Positions 1 to 4,922 of a stretch of 9,495 nucleotides of DNA are shown here, piece after piece. Below the pieces are notes generated by a model, which saw only the letters and a list, made by a program, of their open reading frames with translations, was not told where the DNA came from and ran no database searches. The DNA comes from Prevotellaceae bacterium (GTDB taxonomy: Bacteria > Bacteroidota > Bacteroidia > Bacteroidales > Bacteroidaceae). Made by a program: the position numbers and the translations under genes. Location of the stretch: positions 1-9,495 of the forward strand of contig JAJPYW010000258.1 in the NCBI GenBank assembly GCA_021204715.1, read 5' to 3'. Every line of letters begins with the position of its first letter. Positions within the stretch are counted from its first letter, which is position 1.

Positions 1-50
1 ATTCATCAACGTGTTACAAAGGTTTTTATAAAATTTAATTGGACACTACT

Positions 51-285
51 GATGACACCTTTATCATTCGAATGATGACACCCTCATCATTCGAGAGATA
101 ACACCTCTATCATTCGAGAGATGATACCCTCATTCATTCGCAGAGATGACACCTTCATCTTCGCAGAGATGACACCTTCATCTTCACAGAGATGACAACC
201 TCATCTCTGCAGAGATGACACCTTCATCTTCACAGAGATGACAACCCCATCTTCACAGAGATGACAACCTTATATTTCGAACACA
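51..285. repeat. Ten imperfect 23-bp tandem repeats with internal dyad
   Basis: Ten head-to-tail units start at 51, 74, 97, 120, 145, 168, 191, 214, 237 and 260. All are 23 bp except the fourth, which is 25 bp; the tenth decays at its end. The consensus begins GATGACACCTTCATC and ends TTCACAGA or ATTCGAGA. The first 15 bases form a short dyad, GATGA / TCATC around CACCT, perfect in units 2, 5, 6, 7 and 8. The early units end in ATTCGA-type tails and the later ones in TTCACAGA or TTCGCAGA, so the array has two sub-families. A period of 23 is not a multiple of three and the tract has no long reading frame, so it is non-coding. There are no unique spacers, so it is not CRISPR. The array lies downstream of the minus-strand conflict-gene relic. 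Its function is unknown; iteron-like protein sites, an array of small RNA hairpins, or a neutral slippage-prone minisatellite are all possible. Confidence 0.85.
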
Positions 286-291
286 CATGAC

Positions 292-314
292 ATCTTCCAC
301 AAGTTGTGGAAGAT
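292..314. repeat. 23-bp near-perfect palindrome after the repeat array
   Basis: Eleven-base arms (ATCTTCCACAA and its exact complement) flank a single central G. As RNA it would give a 9-bp stem with a five-base loop. On the plus strand it is followed by TTTACAATTTA rather than a clean T-run, so it is a weak terminator candidate; it could equally be a dimeric protein operator. It follows the tandem array directly, and its left arm resembles the CATCTTCACA part of the repeat unit, which suggests it arose from a repeat copy. Confidence 0.6.
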
Positions 315-371
315 TTACAATTTACTTGTTATAAAGAAGATAAAAACGTTTTTGCGTAGCGGATAGAAATA

Positions 372-563
372 TCAGACAAACACTCTGCATTTGACTTTCT
401 TGAAGGAAGAACTTTTTATATTTCTTCTCCCGAACTCGCGTATCAATAAAAGACTGTAATCCTCGTTTATAATGGTGCATAGCAGACGCAATACTGCGTT
501 ATTGTCGCCGGATGTATCATAATCAGGCATAAGTGAGAACCGTTCCTTCTTGCTTTCAAACAA
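372..563 (-). CDS. Small unrecognised ORF, possibly a gene remnant
   Basis: A 63-codon frame opens with TTG at 563 in the AT-rich island. An ATG at 530, preceded 12 nt upstream by AAGGAA, is a more plausible start and would give a 52-residue peptide beginning MPDYDTSG. No family is recognised, and no signal peptide or membrane segment is visible; the C-terminus is basic. A second minus-strand frame over the same DNA (480 down to 322) encodes another 52-residue peptide beginning MHHYKRGLQSF, which looks at least as protein-like. Two competing short frames beside a clearly broken gene suggest that this is decayed coding sequence with a frameshift. It starts 29 nt beyond the stop of the PLD-like fragment on the same strand, so it could once have been co-transcribed with it. 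Low confidence that it is a functional gene. Confidence 0.25.
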   Translation of the reverse strand: MFESKKERFSLMPDYDTSGDNNAVLRLLCTIINEDYSLLLIREFGRRNIKSSSFKKVKCRVFV

Positions 564-592
564 ATTGTTTTTAGGGTTGTTTAACTAACCTC

Positions 593-946
593 CTATTCTG
601 TTTCAGTTCCATTGTGCATCATTATTTCTATCAATTCATTGGAAAGATTTAAATCAACAACTTTAATAATGTTATCCTTTTCGGAAGTGCATCCTAAAAT
701 ATGGATGTTGCCGTACCATACTATAGACTTGTCAATGATGCAGCAACATAGAGTAAGCGTTGATATGACTGTAACAGAAAGCCCTTGTTTGATCAAACAG
801 TTTGCTTGACCGTCATCCGCACTTGTAAAGATCCTGACCTCTATGCCATTGTTCGACAATTCTTTGAGTAGTGTAAGTAGCGGATGACGGCCAATTGGCG
901 ATAAACGTGGAGAGGATATGACAATGCTTCGCTTTGCTTCGGACAC
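593..946 (-). pseudogene. C-terminal PLD-like fragment of a TOTE-type conflict protein
   Basis: The fragment reads as a phospholipase D-like nuclease domain of the kind found at the C-terminus of TOTE conflict primase-helicase proteins. Recognisable blocks are SEAKRSIVISSPRL near the N-terminus and IIDKSIVWYG at residues ~70-79, followed by an NIHILG strand. The open frame continues upstream of the nominal GTG (946) to about 1000 and adds the family-like stretch IFNGKTFYNPF, so 946 is probably not a real start. The usual HxKxxxxD motif before the Asp (D72) is degraded: the His and Lys positions are occupied by Thr and Cys (TLCCCIID), so this copy should be catalytically dead. It is separated from the N-terminal fragment by a frameshifted deletion junction near 998-1003. 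The family assignment is from memory of conserved motifs. The evidence for a remnant is strong; any residual function is doubtful. Confidence 0.7.
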
Positions 947-950
947 TGTT

Positions 951-1289
951 TTACAAAATGGATTGTAGAATGTCTTTCCATTGAATATTTGTCCTTCTAT
1001 TCACACAAACCGGTTGATAGCCTCCTTTCCCTGTTGTCTTGTTGAACCATCTACGGGCAAAAACATCATCGCGTCCTTTAAAGAGACTGCGGAATGACGC
1101 TATTTTATCCTCAAGAGTCATCTGTAAGGAAGGAATAGCAAATGAAGAATAGGGCTGTTCCTTTGCAGAATTTATGGAGGTATAATGAATACCATGTTCA
1201 TAAAGAATTGATTTTAATTCTTTATTCTCTTCAAGAAGTTCGTGGCATTTCTTGACAAGAAGATTGTATTTATCTTGTAGATTCTCCAT
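951..1289 (-). pseudogene. N-terminal fragment of a TOTE-type primase-helicase
   Basis: An ATG at 1289 opens a 112-codon frame. Residues ~1-35 form a charged heptad-like coiled coil (MENLQDKYNLLVKKCHELLEE), as seen at the start of TOTE conflict proteins. Residues ~58-97 match the entry into their archaeo-eukaryotic primase domain: LEDKIASFRSLFKGRDDVFARRW, then TTGKGGYQPVC. Intact family members continue with a Cys-rich zinc segment and the primase catalytic core, then a helicase and a PLD-like domain. Here homology stops after VCVN, and the last 15 residues are out-of-frame translation of the PLD-proximal sequence. The frame shifted by one base there continues into the downstream fragment. 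All primase catalytic residues and the whole helicase are absent. The promoter evidence is weak (TTTG, 19 nt, then TCGGTTTT). A truncated product containing only the coiled coil could still be made; otherwise this is debris of a defence-type gene. Confidence 0.75.
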
Positions 1290-1358
1290 GCCGTGTGCAA
1301 CCGCATGTAAACGGAAAACCGATGAATACTGTATAATGCATCAAACATTACACGGCAT
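1288..1358. repeat. 9-bp inverted repeat pair at the island edge
   Basis: ATGCCGTGT at 1288-1296 is the exact reverse complement of ACACGGCAT at 1350-1358, with 53 nt between them. The left copy overlaps the start codon of the conflict-gene fragment. The right copy lies just beyond the stop codon of the DUF2148 gene, at the step from AT-rich to GC-rich DNA. It could be an end of an inserted element, a long-loop hairpin in the minus transcript, or chance. No matching copy was noticed at the other side of the island, but that side is outside or at the edge of the window. Confidence 0.45.
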
Positions 1359-1359
1359 C

Positions 1360-1899
1360 CTACCCCTTCTCTTCCTTCGGCTTCCTGTCGAAGAACGGAT
1401 TCTTTGAGGAGGCGCTCACGGGGATGGCGAAGACCAAGGTGCAATCTTCAAGCCAGTTCAGGCGTTGGGCGGCCAAGCCGGCCGAGAAGAGCACGCGGGT
1501 GTCGACGCGGTGGTCGGCGGCGGTGGCGCAGGCCGAGCCGATGGCGATGCCCACGTCCACGGCGTTGATAGCGCAGGGGACGCCGGGCTCGCGGGCCGCG
1601 CAGGTTTCGTAGCCGCAATGACCGCAGTCGAGGCCTTGGGCTTGGCGGCGGGTGCCGATGAGCACGATGCACTCGGCCGAGAGGATGTTTTCGGCGTCGC
1701 GCAGGAAGAACTTCATGCCCGACTCTTCGGCGATTTCCTTCATGGCGTCGGACAGGATGACGATGTTGGCGTCGGTCACCATGGCCACTTCGATGATGTC
1801 CAAGCCTTTGCCTTTGGGGGCGGTGCGTGCCGCCGTCATCATTTGCCGGGCCACGCCAAGTACTTGTTCGTGGCGGCTGTCTCTTTCATTGAGTATCAT
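1360..1899 (-). CDS. DUF2148 ferredoxin-like domain protein
   Basis: The 179-residue protein matches the DUF2148 family (often annotated as ferredoxin domain-containing protein), whose biochemical role is not established. The cysteine cluster DCGHCGYETC (Cys92, Cys95, Cys100) followed by PC at 109 and SAC at 124 could bind an iron-sulfur cluster; a later Cys153 lies in EDCTLVF. No signal peptide or membrane helix is visible, so a cytoplasmic location is likely. The ATG at 1899 is preceded, about 45 nt upstream, by a TAATTTTG promoter element. The C-terminus is a short basic/acidic tail (DRKPKEEKG). The gene is GC-rich like the rest of the chromosome and unlike the relic that follows it on the same strand. 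It is the last ordinary gene before the AT-rich island. The family call is firm; the role remains open. Confidence 0.88.
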   Translation of the reverse strand: MILNERDSRHEQVLGVARQMMTAARTAPKGKGLDIIEVAMVTDANIVILSDAMKEIAEESGMKFFLRDAENILSAECIVLIGTRRQAQGLDCGHCGYETCAAREPGVPCAINAVDVGIAIGSACATAADHRVDTRVLFSAGLAAQRLNWLEDCTLVFAIPVSASSKNPFFDRKPKEEKG

Positions 1900-1943
1900 A
1901 ATCTGCGGTTTTTATCGGTTGGGGTTCGAGTTTATTCCTACGA

Positions 1944-1951
1944 CAAAATTA
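1944..1951 (-). promoter_or_regulatory. Bacteroidetes -7 element for the DUF2148 gene
   Basis: The minus strand reads TAATTTTG, an exact match to TAnnTTTG. It lies about 45 nt upstream of the DUF2148 start codon, implying a leader of roughly 35-40 nt. The upstream -33 TTTG is not well matched at the expected spacing. Confidence 0.5.
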
Positions 1952-2105
1952 AAAGAAAAATAGGATAATGACACGCAAACTCCTCGTTTTTTTCTGCTTT
2001 TAAAGGTGGTTAGGGATAAGAAGATAAGTTCTGAATGATTCAATGTTCATGTCTTGATGGAATAATGGTATTCGACTACGGGTGGTATATTTCGTCTGTC
2101 TGTCA

Positions 2106-2113
2106 CAAAGATA
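2106..2113 (-). promoter_or_regulatory. Second leftward -7 element
   Basis: The minus strand reads TATCTTTG, matching TAnnTTTG, with no good -33 partner. It could give a longer leader (about 200 nt) for the DUF2148 gene, or be chance in an AT-rich gap. Confidence 0.3.
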
Positions 2114-2180
2114 GAGAACATCCACAACCGCGCCATGCGTTTTTTTGTTTTTTTATGGGAAGAAGTCCGTGAATATGCCC

Positions 2181-2188
2181 TATCTTTG
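2181..2188 (+). promoter_or_regulatory. -7 element for the DUF5063-exonuclease-rlmI operon
   Basis: TATCTTTG matches TAnnTTTG exactly and sits 32 nt before the DUF5063 ATG, giving a predicted leader of about 25 nt. The -33 position lacks TTTG, but a T-rich tract lies further upstream (2141-2154). Confidence 0.55.
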
Positions 2189-2220
2189 TAGATGAAAAGA
2201 TACAACGGTTTAAAAGCAGC

Positions 2221-2802
2221 ATGGAAAAAGACAGTCAGGTGATATTCGACCGCAACGTGGTGGAGTTCGTCACAGTGGCCGCCCAGTTCTGCAAGTTTTT
2301 GGAGCAGGCCGAGGAGGGGACCGACCGCGTCCGGTTCGTGGACACGATGTTGAAGATACTGCCCTTGCTCTACGTGAAAGCCATCTTGTTGCCGCCTTGC
2401 GAGGTAATGGGGGAGGAGATGCCCGAGAATTACGTCACCGAGGAGGTGTACGAGGTGTTGCGCCTGAATCTTTGCGGCATTTTGGCCGACAAGGACGACT
2501 ACTTGGAGGTGTTCGAGCAGGACATGCACTACAGCGACCAGCCCATCACCAACTATATTTCCGAGAACTTGGCCGACATCTACCAAGACATCAAGGACTT
2601 CATTTTCGTGTTCCAAGTGGGGCTAAACCACACGATGCACGACGCCTTGGCCATTTGCCAGGAGAATTTCCGCCTGCATTGGGGGCAGAAGTTGGTGAAC
2701 ACGTTGCGTGCCCTGCACAACGTGCATTTTACCGGGGAGGGGGCTGCGGATGAGGACGGTGAAGCCGACGCGGCGCCGGAGCCCGGCCTAAGAGATTTTT
2801 AA
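2221..2802 (+). CDS. DUF5063 domain-containing protein
   Basis: The 193-residue, acidic, mostly helical protein matches the Bacteroidetes DUF5063 family, whose function is not established. It has no signal peptide or transmembrane segment. Recognisable stretches are FVTVAAQFCKFLEQ near the N-terminus, TMLKILPLLYVKAILLP in the middle, and NLADIYQDIKDFIFVFQVG at residues ~116-134. The last ~20 residues are a low-complexity acidic tail (DEDGEADAAPEP) that is probably disordered. It is the first gene of a tight operon: its TAA is separated by only 3 nt from the ATG of the 3'-5' exonuclease, and an rRNA methyltransferase follows. Translational coupling to the exonuclease is therefore likely, and a role alongside RNA processing or ribosome maturation can be guessed from position only. 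The ATG at 2221 has a purine-poor upstream region, as is usual in this phylum. Confidence 0.85.
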   Translation: MEKDSQVIFDRNVVEFVTVAAQFCKFLEQAEEGTDRVRFVDTMLKILPLLYVKAILLPPCEVMGEEMPENYVTEEVYEVLRLNLCGILADKDDYLEVFEQDMHYSDQPITNYISENLADIYQDIKDFIFVFQVGLNHTMHDALAICQENFRLHWGQKLVNTLRALHNVHFTGEGAADEDGEADAAPEPGLRDF

Positions 2803-2805
2803 GTG

Positions 2806-3459
2806 ATGCTGATTAAGAGAACGATAGACAAAGAGGCGGTAAAGGACATGCCGCCGGTGGCTTTCCCCGGCGAGATACGCCTGCTGCAAACCCCCGAAGA
2901 GGCTGAAAAGGCGGCGGCTTTCTTGAAGACGTGCCCGCTCTTGGGCATCGACAGCGAGACGCGCCCTTCCTTCACGAAGGGGGTGCTCTACAAAGTGGCG
3001 TTGCTGCAGGTTTCCACCGAGGAGCGTTGTTTCCTGTTCCGCTTGAACCTGATGGGGCTCACGCCGCCGGTTGTAGGCTTGTTGGAGAACCCCGCCATTA
3101 CCAAAGTGGGGCTCTCCCTGCGCGACGACTTCAACATGTTGCACAAGCGCGCCCCTTTCACCCCGCGCTCGGTGGTGGAGTTGCAAGAGTTCGTCAGGCC
3201 GTTCGGCATCCGGGACATGAGCTTGCAGAAGATTTACGCCAACCTCTTCGGCCGGAAAATAGCCAAGAACCAGCAGCTCTCCAATTGGGAGGCCGAGACG
3301 CTCACGCCGGCCCAGCAGCTCTATGCCGCCACCGACGCTTGGGCCTGCCTGAACATCTACCACCTTTTACTGGAGTTGCAGCGCACGGGCGATTACGAGA
3401 TAGAACCTGAGGAGCCCCGGGAGCCGGCGGACACAGCGCCCGCCGCACCCGAAGTATGA
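2806..3459 (+). CDS. 3'-5' exonuclease, DEDDy (DnaQ-like / WRN-type) family
   Basis: The predicted 217-residue exonuclease removes nucleotides from the 3' end of RNA or DNA using two metal ions held by the DEDD acidic residues. Motif Exo I is GIDSET (Asp49, Glu51). Exo II lies in KVGLSLRDDFNML (Asp107 or Asp108). Exo III is LYAATDAW, with the Y-x3-D signature (Tyr173, Asp177) that defines the DEDDy subgroup. This resembles the stand-alone WRN-exonuclease-like or RNase D N-terminal domain; no HRDC domain follows. The tail after residue ~195 is Pro/Glu/Ala-rich and probably disordered. The ATG at 2806 is preferred; a GTG directly before it at 2803 adds one residue. It overlaps nothing but lies 3 nt after the DUF5063 stop and 19 nt before rlmI, so it sits in the same operon. 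The exonuclease family is clear; the natural substrate (tRNA, rRNA or DNA) is not. Confidence 0.88.
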   Translation: MLIKRTIDKEAVKDMPPVAFPGEIRLLQTPEEAEKAAAFLKTCPLLGIDSETRPSFTKGVLYKVALLQVSTEERCFLFRLNLMGLTPPVVGLLENPAITKVGLSLRDDFNMLHKRAPFTPRSVVELQEFVRPFGIRDMSLQKIYANLFGRKIAKNQQLSNWEAETLTPAQQLYAATDAWACLNIYHLLLELQRTGDYEIEPEEPREPADTAPAAPEV

Positions 3460-3478
3460 CCGCCACAATTATTATTAT

Positions 3479-4663
3479 ATGATGCGTGACATTTACTTGA
3501 AACCCGGCAAGGAGGAGTCGTTGAAACGGTTCCACCCGTGGGTGTTTTCCGGCGCCATCGCCCGCATGGAAGGCCGGCCCCGCGAAGGGGAACTCGTGGC
3601 GGTGCGCTCGAGCGAGGGCGTGTTCTTGGCCAAAGGACACTTCCAGATAGGCAGCATCGCCGTAAGGGTGCTGAGCTTCGAGGAGGCCGAGGCTGTGGAC
3701 GGCGCCTTTTGGGAGCGCAAACTGCGCTTGAGCCACGACATGCGCCGCGCCATCGGCTTGGCCGGCCTTCCGGGAAACGACACTTACCGCTTGGTGCACG
3801 GCGAGGGCGACAACCTGCCGGGGCTCGTCATCGACGTGTACGGACACACGGCGGTGATGCAGGCCCACTCCGTAGGCATGCACTTGGAGCGCATGCACAT
3901 TGTGGAGGCGCTCTTGAAGGTGATGGAAGGCGAGGTGACAAGCGTCTACTACAAATCGGAAACCACTTTGCCTTTCAAGGCGGGGCTTCAACCCGAAGAC
4001 GGCTTCCTCGTGGGAGGCACGCAGGACAACGTGGCCATGGAATACGGCTTGAAGTTCCACATTGACTGGCTCAAGGGGCAGAAGACGGGCTTCTTCATAG
4101 ACCAGCGCGAGAACCGCTCGCTCTTGGAGCGTTACGCCAAGGGGCGCGGCGTGCTGAACATGTTCTGCTACACGGGCGGGTTCTCGGTCTACGCCCTGCG
4201 CGGCGGCGCCCGCTTGGTGCACTCGGTAGACAGTTCTTCCAAGGCCGTGGACCTCACCGTAGAGAATGTGGCGCTGAATTTCCCCGACGATGCCCGCCAT
4301 GCCGCCTTCGCCGAAGACGCCTTCAAATACTTGGACCGCATGGGCGGCGACTACGACCTCATCGTGCTCGATCCGCCCGCTTTCGCCAAGCACCGCGACG
4401 CCTTGCACAACGCCCTGCAGGGATACCGCAAGCTCAATGCCAAGGCGTTCGAGAAGATAAGGCCGGGAGGCATCCTCTTCACTTTCTCCTGCTCGCAAGC
4501 CGTGACCAAGGAGCAGTTCCGCACCTCCGTGTTCACGGCCGCTGCCCTTGCTGAGCGGCGCGTGCGCATACTGCACCAACTCACCCAGCCGGCCGACCAC
4601 CCCGTGAACATCTACCACCCCGAAGGGGAGTACTTGAAGGGGTTGGTGCTCTATGTGGAGTAA
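3479..4663 (+). CDS. rlmI: Class I SAM-dependent rRNA methyltransferase, RlmI family
   Basis: The 394-residue cytoplasmic protein has the RlmI/YccW layout: an N-terminal PUA RNA-binding domain (residues ~5-75), a linker domain, and a C-terminal Rossmann methyltransferase. Visible motifs are KTGFFIDQREN (202-212), motif I in VLNMFCYTGGFSVYA (225-239), the SAM-ribose acidic residue in SVDSSS (Asp251), motif IV DPPAF (298-302), and motif VI FSCS (336-339). Cys338 in motif VI is the likely nucleophile for cytosine-C5 methylation. E. coli RlmI makes m5C1962 in 23S rRNA; the same target is expected here but is inferred. The length is normal for the family. Two consecutive ATG codons (3479 and 3482) are available as the start. 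It is the last gene of the operon with DUF5063 and the exonuclease; the next T-tailed hairpin is ~135 nt downstream. Confidence 0.9.
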   Translation: MMRDIYLKPGKEESLKRFHPWVFSGAIARMEGRPREGELVAVRSSEGVFLAKGHFQIGSIAVRVLSFEEAEAVDGAFWERKLRLSHDMRRAIGLAGLPGNDTYRLVHGEGDNLPGLVIDVYGHTAVMQAHSVGMHLERMHIVEALLKVMEGEVTSVYYKSETTLPFKAGLQPEDGFLVGGTQDNVAMEYGLKFHIDWLKGQKTGFFIDQRENRSLLERYAKGRGVLNMFCYTGGFSVYALRGGARLVHSVDSSSKAVDLTVENVALNFPDDARHAAFAEDAFKYLDRMGGDYDLIVLDPPAFAKHRDALHNALQGYRKLNAKAFEKIRPGGILFTFSCSQAVTKEQFRTSVFTAAALAERRVRILHQLTQPADHPVNIYHPEGEYLKGLVLYVE

Positions 4664-4755
4664 GTTTTGGGGTCGTTTGGGGGCTGAATAGTTAAAAGTA
4701 GCTAATAGGGTGTAGAAAAACCGTATATTATTATGCTGAATAACATAAAAACACC

Positions 4756-4763
4756 TACCTTTG
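4756..4763 (+). promoter_or_regulatory. -7 element for the small leader transcript
   Basis: TACCTTTG is an exact TAnnTTTG match in the rlmI-transporter gap, with only a weak -33 (no TTTG at the 19-nt spacing). Initiation would fall near 4770, a few bases before the ATG of the 15-codon leader ORF. Confidence 0.55.
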
Positions 4764-4776
4764 CACAGTGTTTTTC

Positions 4777-4824
4777 ATGGTATTAGATTTAAGGTTAAGA
4801 AGGTTGGCTGTCTGGGATAGATAG
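4777..4824 (+). CDS. 15-codon leader-peptide ORF overlapping the hairpin
   Basis: An ATG at 4777 opens MVLDLRLRRLAVWDR, ending with TAG at 4822-4824. With transcription predicted to start near 4770 the mRNA would be almost leaderless, and there is no Shine-Dalgarno. All four Arg codons are AGA/AGG and the Leu codons are TTA/TTG, whereas neighbouring genes favour CGC for Arg. The stop codon lies in the 3' arm of the terminator-like hairpin, so a ribosome finishing this ORF would sit on and melt the stem. That geometry is typical of leader peptides that control attenuation. It may instead be a chance frame within a structured RNA; only conservation of the reading frame could decide. Confidence 0.35.
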   Translation: MVLDLRLRRLAVWDR

Positions 4825-4836
4825 CCTTCTTTTTTT
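4797..4836 (+). terminator. Intrinsic terminator-like hairpin
   Basis: GGCTGTCT (4806-4813) pairs with AGATAGCC (4819-4826), including one G-U, around the loop GGGAT. AAGAA (4797-4801) pairs with TTCTT (4827-4831) below a four-base bulge. An alternative register pairs AAGAAGG with CCTTCTT. A run of seven T (4830-4836) follows. It would stop transcription from the local promoter and any read-through from rlmI. Confidence 0.75.
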
Positions 4837-4891
4837 ATATACCCCTCTCCTTTTTTACCGCTTTCCACACTGTCAATTACGGAAATTTCTC

Positions 4892-4899
4892 TACATTTG
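4892..4899 (+). promoter_or_regulatory. -7 element for the transporter operon
   Basis: TACATTTG matches TAnnTTTG exactly. The predicted start near 4906 lies about 17 nt before the GTG at 4923 and 59 nt before the ATG at 4965. No TTTG is present at the expected -33 position. Confidence 0.55.
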
Positions 4900-4922
4900 C
4901 ATCAATCAACGGTTCAGAGACA

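Larger units (their letters stand above)
1900..2220. other. Intergenic region between divergent genes
   Basis: This 321-nt AT-rich gap separates the DUF2148 gene (leftward) from the DUF5063 gene (rightward). It contains three TAnnTTTG-type elements, listed separately, two pointing left and one pointing right. A small palindrome, TGAATGATTCA, lies at 2032-2042. No tRNA, open frame of convincing quality, or T-tailed hairpin was seen. Confidence 0.6.
4770..4836 (+). ncRNA. Candidate small RNA or attenuator leader
   Basis: Between the -7 element at 4756-4763 and the T-run at 4830-4836 lies a compact unit of about 67 nt. It has a short unpaired 5' part (TTTTTCATGGTATTAGATTT) and a 3' hairpin with a poly-T tail, and would be a self-contained transcript. 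It also contains a 15-codon ORF that ends inside the hairpin. I recall very similar intergenic strings elsewhere in Bacteroides genomes, but this is memory and was not checked. It may end rlmI transcription, act as a stand-alone sRNA, or attenuate read-through into the transporter operon, which has its own promoter element 56 nt further on. Confidence 0.45.

Noticed and set aside
51..285. CRISPR array
   Set aside because: Units abut directly with no variable spacers of constant length, they differ from one another, and no cas genes are present.
342..353. AAAAACGTTTTT palindrome
   Set aside because: It is a short A/T-run palindrome of a kind expected by chance in AT-rich DNA, with no link to a promoter or gene start.
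612..809. Small plus-strand ORF within the PLD-like fragment
   Set aside because: It is the reverse complement of a segment with clear PLD-like homology and has no promoter or family of its own.
1465..1968. Long plus-strand frame across the DUF2148 gene
   Set aside because: The minus-strand reading has the Cys motif and a promoter element. The plus-strand product is Gly/Ala/Asp low complexity without any motif.
3302..4618. 438-codon open frame on the minus strand opposite rlmI
   Set aside because: It is antisense to a clear RlmI-type methyltransferase with intact motifs. Its composition (His, Val, Glu and Gly rich) is typical of a shadow frame in GC-rich DNA, and no family is recognisable.
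4664..4755. Possible tRNA or further gene in the gap after rlmI
   Set aside because: There is no cloverleaf-like set of stems and no frame of useful length; only AT-rich sequence before the TACCTTTG element.
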